A DNA stretch of 64,000 nt from Pseudomonas wayambapalatensis (GTDB lineage: Bacteria > Pseudomonadota > Gammaproteobacteria > Pseudomonadales > Pseudomonadaceae). Below are positions 26,093-34,208 of this stretch, in pieces; positions within the stretch are counted from its first letter, which is position 1, and each line of letters opens with the position of its first letter. Location of the stretch: NCBI GenBank assembly GCA_014268975.2, contig CP077096.1, positions 4,749,501 through 4,813,500 on the forward strand. Reading direction: 5' to 3'. The position numbers and the translations under genes were made by a program. The notes beneath the pieces are model-generated. The model was not told the DNA's origin. It did no database searches and saw only the letters and a program-made list of their open reading frames with translations.

Positions 26093-26548
26093 TTACCCCT
26101 TGAGCCGTTGCACCAGCTCTGCCAGCCAGGGCTCGGCGTCCGTTTCCGGGGTGACGGTCTCGCTGGCATCCAGTCGCAGCATCGGCTGCACTTCCTGCAC
26201 GCCCAGTTCGGCAAACAGCTCGCGCATCTGCTCGCCCCCGCCGCAGTAGGTGTCGCCATAGCTCGAATCGCCCAGGGCCAGCACCGCGCCCGGCAAACCG
26301 CGCCACTCGCCCGGCAGCGTATCGCGAATGGTGCTGTACAGCGGCATAAGGTTGTCGGGCAGCTCACCCATCCCGGTGGTCGAGGTCACCGCCAGCAGCG
26401 CCTGGGGGGCAAAACCGCGCAGATCGTCGAGGGTGGCACGCGCCGCATGCCAGGCTTCGAACCCGGCAGCCTTGAGCAAGGATTCGGCATGGCGGGCGAC
26501 TTCTTCGGCGGTGCCATAGACCGAGCCTGAAATAATGGCGACTTTCAT
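26093..26548 (-). CDS. flavodoxin (MioC-like)
   Basis: FMN-binding electron carrier of 151 residues. The phosphate loop SGSVYGTAEEVARH is at residues 7-20, and the flavin-stacking loops are TSTTGMGELPDN and LGDSSYGDTYCGGG. Divergent from the LOV photoreceptor gene, which also binds FMN; joint regulation is possible but not shown. ATG 26548 gives a standard flavodoxin N-terminus. Confidence 0.9.
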   Translation of the reverse strand: MKVAIISGSVYGTAEEVARHAESLLKAAGFEAWHAARATLDDLRGFAPQALLAVTSTTGMGELPDNLMPLYSTIRDTLPGEWRGLPGAVLALGDSSYGDTYCGGGEQMRELFAELGVQEVQPMLRLDASETVTPETDAEPWLAELVQRLKG

Positions 26549-26640
26549 CAGGAGAGGATTCCGAAACTGAGTGAAAACGTAGGATACTACCATTCGACAG
26601 TGGCAAAAGGCCGCTCCACTTGACTCCCATGGCCAGGAAC

Positions 26641-27072
26641 ATGATCAACGCGCAACTGCTGCACGCCATGATCGACGCGTCGAACGACGGCATCGTGGTC
26701 GCCGAACAGGAAGGTGACGACACCATCCTGATCTACGTGAACGCGGCCTTCGAACGCCTCACCGGCTACGCGCGCGACGAGATCCTCTACCAGGACTGCC
26801 GCTTCCTCCAGGGCGACCATCGCGACCAGTTGGGTCGCGCCCGTATCCGCAAGGCTCTGGCCGAAGGTCGGCCGTGTCGCGAGGTACTGCGCAACTACCG
26901 CAAGGACGGCAGTGGGTTCTGGAACGAACTGTCGATCACCCCGGTGTACAACGAGGCTGATCAACGCACCTATTTCATCGGCATCCAGAAGGATGTCAGC
27001 CGTCAGGTCGAACTCGAACGCGAGCTGGCCGACGCACACACCCGACTGGGCGGGCAACCATCCGTCCAATGA
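26641..27072 (+). CDS. short LOV-domain blue-light photoreceptor
   Basis: Single LOV domain of 143 residues with flanking helices and no output domain. It is very close to PpSB1-LOV of P. putida as I recall it. The photoactive cysteine is Cys53 in YQDCRFLQG; Asn15, Asn34 and the KDGSGFWNELSITPV block line the FMN pocket. Arg54, Arg61, Arg66 and Arg70 are all present, the four phosphate-binding arginines linked with very slow dark recovery. The C-terminal helix DVSRQVELERELADAH would form the dimer coiled coil. I chose ATG 26641 to match the family. It likely signals by contacting a regulator, perhaps the nearby MerR protein. Confidence 0.93.
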   Translation: MINAQLLHAMIDASNDGIVVAEQEGDDTILIYVNAAFERLTGYARDEILYQDCRFLQGDHRDQLGRARIRKALAEGRPCREVLRNYRKDGSGFWNELSITPVYNEADQRTYFIGIQKDVSRQVELERELADAHTRLGGQPSVQ

Positions 27073-27100
27073 CCTGAACCAAACGCCCCGGGCACAGTCC

Positions 27101-27763
27101 ATGGCAATGAAGAACCCACCGACGACGCCCGACCCGAGTCCGATCATGCAAGCAGACGCCCTCCTTACTCAGGATGAGCTGGATTTCATTCAGGACATGC
27201 AGCATACGCCCCAATTGAACCTGGCCGATCCCACCTCGAGCCTGCTGGTCAATGGCGATCGTCGTCTGCAGCAATTGCTCACCCGCCTGGTGGCCAACGA
27301 GCAGGTCACGCTGCAGGCGCAATTCAACAACCAGCAGATCAGCATTCCCCTGCAACTGGTCGAAGACGAGTTTCACGCCCTGCACCTGCAACTGGGTTCA
27401 CCGGAAATCTACGAAGACGGCCCGATGCTGCGGCCCTGGCGCCTGTCGCTGGACCAGCCGGCGGCACTGGTCGACGCCCGCGGCACGCAGAGCGAGCTGT
27501 GGGTGCGCGATATCTCGTTCAAAGGGGTACTGCTGCAAGTGAACGGCCAGGCCCAGGCACCCAGCCACTTCGAGCTGTTCTTCGCTCCACCGGGCATCGA
27601 GCCGATCGAACTGCACGGCACACTGCGCCGCCGCATCGGCCCGGACCTGGCGGCCTACGACCTCAGCCACAGCCCGGACGAGGAAATCGACCGGCTGCGT
27701 GAGTACATTCTCCAGGCCCACCGCCAGGCGCACCCAGAGTTGCACGCTCAGGTCTCGATCTGA
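27101..27763 (+). CDS. PilZ-domain protein
   Basis: Protein of 220 residues. The C-terminal half (about 115-205) has the PilZ strand pattern with the motif DISFKG (D-x-S-x-x-G) that contacts cyclic di-GMP, and a nearby LRPWRLSL that may supply the arginines. The N-terminal half (LTQDELDFIQDMQ, then NGDRRLQQLLTRLVANEQVTLQAQF) resembles a YcgR-like first domain. It lies 28 bases after the LOV gene, so light and cyclic di-GMP functions may be coexpressed. Its end overlaps the convergent MerR gene by 16 bases. Confidence 0.8.
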   Translation: MAMKNPPTTPDPSPIMQADALLTQDELDFIQDMQHTPQLNLADPTSSLLVNGDRRLQQLLTRLVANEQVTLQAQFNNQQISIPLQLVEDEFHALHLQLGSPEIYEDGPMLRPWRLSLDQPAALVDARGTQSELWVRDISFKGVLLQVNGQAQAPSHFELFFAPPGIEPIELHGTLRRRIGPDLAAYDLSHSPDEEIDRLREYILQAHRQAHPELHAQVSI

Positions 27764-28689
27764 CCGGCGAGGAACTGGCGCAACCGCTGCTTCATCAAAA
27801 AGGCCTGGGCGCCCAGGCAGCCCACCGGCCCGCCCTCGAGACTGTCCTGGGCCATTTCGGCAGCCTCGCCCGCCAGCAGCAGCGGGCAGTTCACCCGCTG
27901 CGCCAGACGCGCCAGGCGCTTGTCCAGGTCGCTGGCCGGGCGATGGTTGTCGTACAGCACCAGCGCATCCGGCGCCAACCGCTCGCAGACCAACGCCAGC
28001 TCTTCGACAGGCTGCCCTGGCGCCAGCACCGTGACGGCTACCTCGTCACTGCTCAGCAGCAGTCCCGCCACCAGCAACTCGAGTTCCTGGCATTCTGCCG
28101 ACAACGGTGACAGCAGGATCCGACGGCGCTTGGGCTCGGGCGCCAGTTGCAGGCGCAACAGCACCCGCGCGCGCAGGAACTGATCGAGGAACAGCCACTC
28201 GCTGGCCTGCCCATACCCCGCCTGGCCGGCGCGCAGGGCCTGCCATACCGGCATGAACACCTCGCCGAAGACCTGCTCCAGGGCATGGCTGGCAAACACC
28301 TGCTCGAACAACCGCCCCAACTGCGCAGCATCGAACTGGCGCACGGCCTCGCGCACCTGGGCCTGCCAGCGTGAGCGGTCGCCAACCGTGCTTCCGGCCC
28401 AGGCCCCCTCCGCCGGCACCTGGCTACGCGCCAGGATACTGCCGACCTTGCTCACCGCGACACCACGGCGCAGCCAACCCAGGATGCTCTCGATGGCGTC
28501 GATGTCGGCCTGCGAATAGAGACGATGGCCACTCTCGGTGCGGGTCGGCTGAATCAGCCCGTAGCGGCGCTCCCAGGCGCGCAGGGTCACCGGATTGACG
28601 CCAGTCAGGCGCGACACTTCGCGGATCGGAAACAGCTCCTGACCCACCAGCCCATTTTCGATCAGGGCACTCGCTTGTGGCTCTTTCAT
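27748..28689 (-). CDS. MerR-family regulator with degenerate B12-binding domain (class II LitR-like)
   Basis: Regulator of 313 residues. Residues 20-85 are a MerR winged helix (FPIREVSRLTGVNPVTLRAWERRYGLIQPTRTESGHRLYS). Residues 105-185 form the helical cap and 188-300 a B12-binding-like Rossmann fold. In CarH/class I LitR the Rossmann part has a GExHxLG box; here it reads SAECQELE at residues 197-204, so the histidine is glutamine and cobalamin binding is unlikely. This matches class II LitR of P. putida, which responds to light through a partner LOV protein; such a LOV gene is 0.7 kb away. ATG 28728 is an alternative start. Confidence 0.85.
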   Translation of the reverse strand: MKEPQASALIENGLVGQELFPIREVSRLTGVNPVTLRAWERRYGLIQPTRTESGHRLYSQADIDAIESILGWLRRGVAVSKVGSILARSQVPAEGAWAGSTVGDRSRWQAQVREAVRQFDAAQLGRLFEQVFASHALEQVFGEVFMPVWQALRAGQAGYGQASEWLFLDQFLRARVLLRLQLAPEPKRRRILLSPLSAECQELELLVAGLLLSSDEVAVTVLAPGQPVEELALVCERLAPDALVLYDNHRPASDLDKRLARLAQRVNCPLLLAGEAAEMAQDSLEGGPVGCLGAQAFLMKQRLRQFLAGQIET

Positions 28690-28708
28690 GAGAGTGGCAA
28701 CTCTGTCT

Positions 28709-28734
28709 CGTAGATTCGTGGTGGCCATTCTACG
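28709..28734. promoter_or_regulatory. CGTAGA...TCTACG inverted repeat upstream of the MerR gene
   Basis: Six-base arms separated by 14 bases, just upstream of the preferred MerR start and spanning the alternative ATG at 28728. MerR operators often have widely spaced arms between promoter elements, so this is a candidate autoregulatory site. Weak evidence. Confidence 0.3.
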
Positions 28735-28903
28735 CCGGGATCGGCCAGGGGTCAGCGTAACGGCTCGATCACGACACTGACCGGTCACGAAATTTACGCG
28801 ATAATCCGCGCCCGATTCTTGCATCCACGCCTGCGTCGCCCACCACCCCGGGCACAGGCCAAGGGGCCGGCTACCCGCCAGCCCCGTCGTAAGGAGATAC
28901 ACG

Positions 28904-29476
28904 ATGTCTACCGCACCCGTCACCCTGATGGTGTCGCGCCGCGCCGCCAATGGACGCTACCAGGACCTGCTGGCCTGGCTCCATGAAGGCGAGCAGCTGG
29001 CCACCGACTTCCCCGGCTACCTGGGCTCGGGCATCCTCGCGCCGCCGGCCGACAGCGACGCCTTCCAGATCATCTTCCGTTTCAACGACGAACCGACCCT
29101 GCACGCCTGGGAACATTCCGCCTCGCGACGCGCCTGGTTGCAGCGTGGCGACGGCCTGTTCGAGCGCCCCGAAGAGCGGCGCGTCAGCGGCATCGACGCC
29201 TGGTTCGGCACCGAAACGGTGCATAAACCGCCGCGCTGGAAGCAGGCTACCGCCATCTGGCTGGCGTTCTTCCCGGTGTCGCTGCTGTTCAACCTGTTGT
29301 TCGGCCACTGGCTGGCACCGCTGGACCTGCTGCCCCGGGTACTGCTGAGCACCCTGGTGCTGACGCCGCTGATGGTCTACCTGTTCATTCCGTTGTCCAC
29401 CCGCCTGCTGGCCGGCTGGCTCAATCCCTCGGCACGCACGGCGTCACAGCGCCGCGAAGGGTTGCGCAGCCGCTGA
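28904..29476 (+). CDS. antibiotic-biosynthesis-monooxygenase-domain membrane protein
   Basis: Protein of 190 residues. Residues 5-100 form a ferredoxin-like ABM domain (VTLMVSRRAANGRYQDLLAWLHEG, GYLGSGILAPPADSDAFQIIFRF, HSASRRAWLQRGDGLFE). Two membrane helices follow at about 120-175 (AIWLAFFPVSLLFNLLFGHWLAPL, LLSTLVLTPLMVYLFIPLS). AAGGAGATACACG gives a strong ribosome site. It is divergent from the MerR gene and heads a run of folM, DUF1244 and HopJ. Function unknown. Confidence 0.82.
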   Translation: MSTAPVTLMVSRRAANGRYQDLLAWLHEGEQLATDFPGYLGSGILAPPADSDAFQIIFRFNDEPTLHAWEHSASRRAWLQRGDGLFERPEERRVSGIDAWFGTETVHKPPRWKQATAIWLAFFPVSLLFNLLFGHWLAPLDLLPRVLLSTLVLTPLMVYLFIPLSTRLLAGWLNPSARTASQRREGLRSR

Positions 29477-29550
29477 GGAGCGGGCACGCAAGCCCGCGCA
29501 GTTCGGGTATGCTGGGGCACGAACGAACAGACGAACAGACTGCCCCGAAC

Positions 29551-30243
29551 ATGAACAGCCCCATCCTCATCACCGGAGCCAGCCAGCGCGTCGGGCTGGC
29601 CCTGGCCCTGGCCCTGGCCAAGGCCGGCCATCAGGTGGTCAGCGCCAGCCGCAGCCTTCATGCGCAGGCCGCACACCCGAACATCATCCAGTTCCAGGCC
29701 GACCTCACCCGCGAGGCCGACCGCCTGGCGCTGATCGAACACCTGCAGCACAACTACGACGGGCTGCGCGCAATCATCCACAACGCCTCGCTGTGGCTGG
29801 ACGACGACCTGCAGAGCCTCGAAACCATGTTCCGCCTGCACGTCGAGGCGCCCTACCACCTCAACCTGGCGCTGGGCGAGCACCTGGCCAAGGTCGAGAA
29901 GGCCGACATCATCCACATATGCGACGAAACCTCCTCGCGCGGCAGCAAGAGCCATATCGGCTACGCCGCAACCAAGGCCGCGCTGCAGAACATGGTGCTG
30001 TCTTTCGCCGAAAAATACGCGCCCAAGGTGCGTGTCAACGGTATCCTGCCGGGCCTGCTGATCCTTAAGGAAGGCGGCGACGAACAGTACCGCCGGCAGA
30101 CCCTGAAAAAGGCCCTGCTGGAATTCGAACCGGGTGCACAGCCGCTGATCGAAGCGGTGATGTTCCTGCTGCAAAGCCAGTACAGCACCGGCAGCCAGGT
30201 GGTCATCAACGGTGGCCGCCATCTGAAGAACCGCATGACCTGA
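29551..30243 (+). CDS. folM: dihydromonapterin reductase FolM
   Basis: SDR of 230 residues that reduces dihydromonapterin (and weakly dihydrofolate). The nucleotide motif ILITGASQRVGLALALAL is at residues 5-22; the active site is in SHIGYAATKAAL with tyrosine and lysine; ICDETSSRGS supplies the serine. Monapterin is the cofactor of phenylalanine hydroxylase in Pseudomonas, a link to the homogentisate pathway nearby. The ATG at 29551 follows family length. Confidence 0.88.
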   Translation: MNSPILITGASQRVGLALALALAKAGHQVVSASRSLHAQAAHPNIIQFQADLTREADRLALIEHLQHNYDGLRAIIHNASLWLDDDLQSLETMFRLHVEAPYHLNLALGEHLAKVEKADIIHICDETSSRGSKSHIGYAATKAALQNMVLSFAEKYAPKVRVNGILPGLLILKEGGDEQYRRQTLKKALLEFEPGAQPLIEAVMFLLQSQYSTGSQVVINGGRHLKNRMT

Positions 30244-30252
30244 GGTAAGCCC

Positions 30253-30549
30253 ATGACTGAGCAACAACAGCTCGAACTCGAAGCCGCCGCGTTCCGGCGC
30301 CTGGTCGAACACCTGCAAAAGCGTACCGACGTGCAGAACATCGATCTGATGAACCTCTCCGGCTTCTGCCGCAACTGCCTGTCCAAGTGGTACAAGGCCG
30401 CCGCCGACGAGCGCCAGGTCGAGCTGAGCCTGGACGATGCCCGCGAAGCGGTGTACGGCATGCCCTACGCCGAGTGGAAAGCCCAATACCAGAAAGAAGC
30501 CAGCGCCGAACAACAAGCGGCGTTCGAACAAGGAAAACCCCGTGACTGA
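30253..30549 (+). CDS. DUF1244 small protein
   Basis: Protein of 98 residues with the conserved DUF1244 core HLQKRTDVQNIDLMNLSGFCRNCLSKWYKAA and YGMPYAEWKAQYQ. The two cysteines in CRNC could bind a metal. It follows folM by nine bases and overlaps the HopJ gene. Function unknown. Confidence 0.85.
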   Translation: MTEQQQLELEAAAFRRLVEHLQKRTDVQNIDLMNLSGFCRNCLSKWYKAAADERQVELSLDDAREAVYGMPYAEWKAQYQKEASAEQQAAFEQGKPRD

Positions 30550-30883
30550 CCTGAACACCCTGCGCAGCAGCCTCGCCAGCGGCGAACACGTGTTTGCCGA
30601 CACCCTGGGCTTCATTGCCGCCAACTACAGCTACCAGCCCCAGGCCTTCAACAACGGCGGCGTGGAAAACGCTGCCGGGCAGAACGAGGGGTCGTGCAAG
30701 ACCCTGGGCCTGGCCCTGCTGGAAGGGCTGAGCGATCAGGAAGCGCTGCTGGCCTTTGGCGAACACTACCGCAGCGTGCTCGCCACCCCCGAGGGCAGCG
30801 ACCATGGCAATATCCGCGCGCTGATCAAGCACGGCCTGGCCGGCGTGAAGTTTGCCGAGCAGCCGCTGACCCGCAACGCCTGA
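30542..30883 (+). CDS. HopJ-family protein
   Basis: Protein of 113 residues of the HopJ type III effector family (TLRSSLASGEHVFADTLGFIAANYSYQPQAFNNG, then QNEGSCKTLGLALLEGLSDQEALLAFGEHYRSVLATPEGSDHGNIRAL). Despite the name, homologues are housekeeping-type genes in nonpathogens. The GTG at 30542 overlaps the DUF1244 stop by eight bases. Confidence 0.85.
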   Translation: MTDLNTLRSSLASGEHVFADTLGFIAANYSYQPQAFNNGGVENAAGQNEGSCKTLGLALLEGLSDQEALLAFGEHYRSVLATPEGSDHGNIRALIKHGLAGVKFAEQPLTRNA

Positions 30884-30893
30884 GGCAAGGCTG

Positions 30894-30971
30894 TTCGCGG
30901 CACCAAGGCCGCTCCTGCAGGTATTCGGTGCAGGCGCGGCCTTGTGTCGCGATGGGCCGCAAAGCGGCGCC
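30894..30971. repeat. REP-like palindrome
   Basis: TTCGCGGCACCAAGGCCGCTCC...GCGCGGCCTTGTGTCGCG with an adjoining GGCCGCAAAGCGGC hairpin, in the gap between the HopJ gene and the chromate transporter. Confidence 0.65.
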
Positions 30972-31020
30972 CGACATGATGTCGCCGACTGCCCTTTTCC
31001 TGCCAGAAGGACTCGCCCGA

Positions 31021-32337
31021 ATGCCTCCAGAACCCAGTATCCCTTTCCGTCAGGCCATGCTGTTCTGGCTCAAGCTCGGTTTCATCGGATTCGGCGGCCC
31101 GGCCGGGCAGATCGCCCTGATGCACCGGGAAATCGTCGAACGCCGTCGCTGGCTCAGCGAGTCGCGGTTTCTCCACGCCTTGAACTACTGCATGTTGCTG
31201 CCTGGGCCCGAGGCCCAGCAACTGGCCACCTACCTCGGCTGGCTGATGCACCGCACCTGGGGCGGGATCATCGCCGGGACACTGTTCATCCTGCCCTCGT
31301 TGTTCATTCTGATCGGACTGTCCTGGGTCTATATCACCCAGGGGCAGCAACCTCTGGTCGCCGGCCTGTTCTACGGCCTCAAGCCTGCGATCACCGCCAT
31401 CGTCGTGCAGGCGACCTGGCGCATCGGCTCCCGGGTGCTGCACAACGCTGCATTGTGGGGCATCGCTCTGGCAGCCTTCGTCGCCCTGTTCGGGCTGGGG
31501 CTGCCGTTTCCGCTGATCGTGCTGGGCGCGGGGCTGGTCGGCTATTTGGGCGGGCGCCGGCGGCCGCAGTTGTTCCAGACCGGTCGCGCCAACACTGAAG
31601 ACTCCATCGCCGAAGCCCCCCTGGCCCAGGCAGCCCATACCCGCCTGCACTGGCCGCGCCTGTTCGGCCTGCTGGCCTGCGGTGCAGCGCTGTGGTGTCT
31701 GCCGATGGCCGCACTGACGCTGCTGTTCGGCTGGCAAGGCACCTTCACCCAGATGGCATGGTTCTTCACCAAAGCCGCGCTGCTCACCTTCGGCGGTGCC
31801 TACGCAGTGCTGCCCTACGTGTATCAGGGGGCTGTCGATCATTACGGCTGGCTGACGCCCACGCAGATGATCGACGGCCTGGCATTGGGCGAAAGCACAC
31901 CCGGGCCGCTGATCATGCTGGTGGCGTTCGTCGGCTTCGTCGGCGGTTATGTGCAGGCCCAGTTCGGTGCCGACCAGGTGTTCGTGGCTGGCGCCCTGGC
32001 GGCATGCCTGGTCACCTGGTTCACCTTCCTGCCATCGTTCCTGTTCATCCTGATCGGCGCGCCCTTGGTGGAGCGCACACGCAGGCAACTGCGCTTCACC
32101 GCTCCGCTGACGGCAATCAGCGCCGCAGTGGTGGGGGTGATCCTGAATCTGGCGTTGTTCTTCGCCTATCACGTGTTCTGGCCGCACGGATTCGCCGAAG
32201 GGATCGACGGGCTGGCACTGGGGATCGCGCTGCTGGCGGCGGCGGGGCTGCTGGTGTTGCGTCGCAGTGTGCTGGAAGTGTTGATCGCCTGCGCCCTGGC
32301 GGGATTACTGGTGGTGTTGTATGGGCATGTGCTCTAA
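31021..32337 (+). CDS. chrA: long-chain chromate transporter (CHR family)
   Basis: Membrane protein of 438 residues with two homologous CHR halves. Each starts with an FWLKLGFIGFGGPAGQIALM-type block (second copy FFTKAALLTFGGAYAVLPYV) and contains the P-G-P motif (LLPGPEAQQ; GESTPGPLIMLVAFVGF). It exports chromate in exchange for protons or takes sulfate-like anions. ATG 31021 matches family length. No chrB regulator is adjacent. Confidence 0.9.
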   Translation: MPPEPSIPFRQAMLFWLKLGFIGFGGPAGQIALMHREIVERRRWLSESRFLHALNYCMLLPGPEAQQLATYLGWLMHRTWGGIIAGTLFILPSLFILIGLSWVYITQGQQPLVAGLFYGLKPAITAIVVQATWRIGSRVLHNAALWGIALAAFVALFGLGLPFPLIVLGAGLVGYLGGRRRPQLFQTGRANTEDSIAEAPLAQAAHTRLHWPRLFGLLACGAALWCLPMAALTLLFGWQGTFTQMAWFFTKAALLTFGGAYAVLPYVYQGAVDHYGWLTPTQMIDGLALGESTPGPLIMLVAFVGFVGGYVQAQFGADQVFVAGALAACLVTWFTFLPSFLFILIGAPLVERTRRQLRFTAPLTAISAAVVGVILNLALFFAYHVFWPHGFAEGIDGLALGIALLAAAGLLVLRRSVLEVLIACALAGLLVVLYGHVL

Positions 32338-32356
32338 GAGGTCGACACAGCCCCCA

Positions 32357-33265
32357 TCACCTCATGCGCTGCCCCGGTATCCGCTCCGACAGCACACCCT
32401 CGCGCAACCACTCCAACGCAATCGGCCACAGGCTTGCCCGAAAGCGATCATGGAAGAACGCGAAATGTCCGACCTCCTGCTCACCGATATCCACAGGTGC
32501 CACGCGCAGGTGGCGAGGTTGGGCGTGCTCCAGGTAGCCCAGCAAGCGATCCGTCGCCGCCACAGTGCCGAAAGGATCGTCGCTCAGGCTCACCGCCAGG
32601 GCCGCAGCCTGGACCTGGGCGAAAGGACGCGCCTGCAGCAGCCGTCCACTGGGACGCTGCTCGTAGCGCGGCGCCGGCGTGCTCCAGTCACGCACCACCC
32701 CGGCCGGCGTGTCCTCCATCCAGCCCAGGCGCTTGCCGGGGAAATAGCCCAGTAGCCGGGTCAGCAATGGCATCACCACATGCCACTTGCCCACCATCCG
32801 CCAGCGGCCTTCGGCCGCATAGTCACGCCAGTAGGCAAACTGTGCGCCGACCATCACCAGCCGCCGCACCTGCCCGGCCGAAGGCGCCAGGCCAGTTGCC
32901 CAGCCACCGAAGCTGTGCCCCACCACATTCACCGGCTGCCCGGGGAATTCGCTGGCGGCGCGTTGCAGGATAGCTTCGAAGTCCAGGCAGCCCCAGTCGC
33001 TCCACGACGCCTGGAAACCGCGCAACGATGCCGGGCGAGACTCGCCGATGCCACGGTAGTCGTAGCTCAGCACGTCGAAGCCGTGGGCGAACAGGTAATC
33101 GGCAAAGCGAGCGTAATAGCGGCAGCGCACCGAGGTGGCCGCATTGATGATCACCAGCGGGCGCTGGGGGTCGGGTTCGGCGTGGCGCCACTGGAAACCG
33201 CCGAGGCTGTAGCCGTCGGCGGCTTGATGGCGAAAGGCAGTCGCAGGTTGGGTCAGGCTGCTCAT
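32357..33265 (-). CDS. serine alpha/beta hydrolase
   Basis: Hydrolase of 302 residues. The nucleophile elbow is NVVGHSFGGWA, the front block is PLVIINAATSVRCRYYARFADYLFAHGFDVLSYDYRGIGESRP, and the acid is probably in SLSDDPFG with a histidine in VGHFAFFHD. It resembles YheT/serine aminopeptidase-like esterases. ATG 33265 is preferred. Convergent with chrA. Substrate unknown. Confidence 0.82.
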   Translation of the reverse strand: MSSLTQPATAFRHQAADGYSLGGFQWRHAEPDPQRPLVIINAATSVRCRYYARFADYLFAHGFDVLSYDYRGIGESRPASLRGFQASWSDWGCLDFEAILQRAASEFPGQPVNVVGHSFGGWATGLAPSAGQVRRLVMVGAQFAYWRDYAAEGRWRMVGKWHVVMPLLTRLLGYFPGKRLGWMEDTPAGVVRDWSTPAPRYEQRPSGRLLQARPFAQVQAAALAVSLSDDPFGTVAATDRLLGYLEHAQPRHLRVAPVDIGEQEVGHFAFFHDRFRASLWPIALEWLREGVLSERIPGQRMR

Positions 33266-33355
33266 GGCGGGCTCCCTGCGCCGTCGCGCCGGGAGGCGGG
33301 CGGCGTTTTTTGTCATCCGCCCACGCTAGCAAATTTTTCGCTGGCTGTACCTGCC

Positions 33356-34042
33356 TCAGGTGGTCGGCATCGCCCGCGCCACGCCAGGCTTGCGCAGCAC
33401 CTCCAGGCGCGAACCGTGATAACGCGTTTCGCGGAACATCTTCCAGCGCCCGAACAGGCCATACACATGCATCACCCGCCCTTGCTCGTGATAGCCCATG
33501 CGCAGGTGCAGCTTCATGGCCGGCACGTTATGCGTCTCCACCACATCCACCACCTTGCGGCAGCCCTTGGCATGCATGGTGTTCCACAACTCGACCTGAG
33601 CGGTGACCGACAGCTCGCTGCCAAAGTAGCGCCGGGTCATCTCGCCGCCGAACTCGAAGAACTCTCCGGGCTTCACCGGGAAGGTGCAGCCGTAATAGTG
33701 CTTGTCATGGTAGTCGACCACGCTCGCCCAGATGAAGGCCACCGCATCGCCGTGCTCATCCAGGTACATGTGCCCGGTATGGCCTTCGGCAGCGAGTTCG
33801 CGCATGGTTTCGACACGGTCGCCGAAATAGCGCGCAAAGGCGTCGGCATTGGCGGTGGTGATATCTACCAGGGTCACCGGCGGGTGTTCCTTGAGTTTGT
33901 GGGGCGGCACGGGGGTGACCAGGTCGCGCTCCATCCACAGCAATTCCCAGTGGAAGAATACGTAGCGTTCGACAAGGGTCTTGAAGGTACGCTTGAGCCC
34001 CTTCTGGCGGATCCGTTCTTGTATTTTTTGCAATACGCGCAT
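33356..34042 (-). CDS. GNAT-family acetyltransferase
   Basis: Protein of 228 residues. The GNAT fold is visible from DITTANADAFARYFGDRVETMRELAAEGHTGHMYLDEHGDAVAFIWASVVDYHDKHYYGCTF to the acceptor block VVETHNVPAMKLHLRMGYHEQGRVMHVYG. The N-terminal 50 residues (LQKIQERIRQKGLKRTFKTLVERY) are basic and helical. Such genes often act on cell-surface sugars or lipids; the substrate is unknown. Confidence 0.78.
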   Translation of the reverse strand: MRVLQKIQERIRQKGLKRTFKTLVERYVFFHWELLWMERDLVTPVPPHKLKEHPPVTLVDITTANADAFARYFGDRVETMRELAAEGHTGHMYLDEHGDAVAFIWASVVDYHDKHYYGCTFPVKPGEFFEFGGEMTRRYFGSELSVTAQVELWNTMHAKGCRKVVDVVETHNVPAMKLHLRMGYHEQGRVMHVYGLFGRWKMFRETRYHGSRLEVLRKPGVARAMPTT

Positions 34043-34167
34043 GCTGCCTCCCCGGCCCAGGCGAAATTGCCGGACCAATAGCTGCTGTATAGATCAGGGA
34101 GAAAGTGGCCATGGCAAAGGGCCAGAGGAGGATTTGTTGCAGAATGTTAACAAGGCCCCGGAGGGAA

Positions 34168-34196
34168 CCGCGCAGCCGAAACAAACGGCTGCGCGG
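34168..34196 (-). terminator. probable terminator of fabV
   Basis: Perfect 11-bp stem CCGCGCAGCCG/CGGCTGCGCGG with a seven-base loop, 13 bases past the fabV stop. The T-run is weak. Confidence 0.6.
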
Positions 34197-34208
34197 TCAA
34201 GGGCTTGC

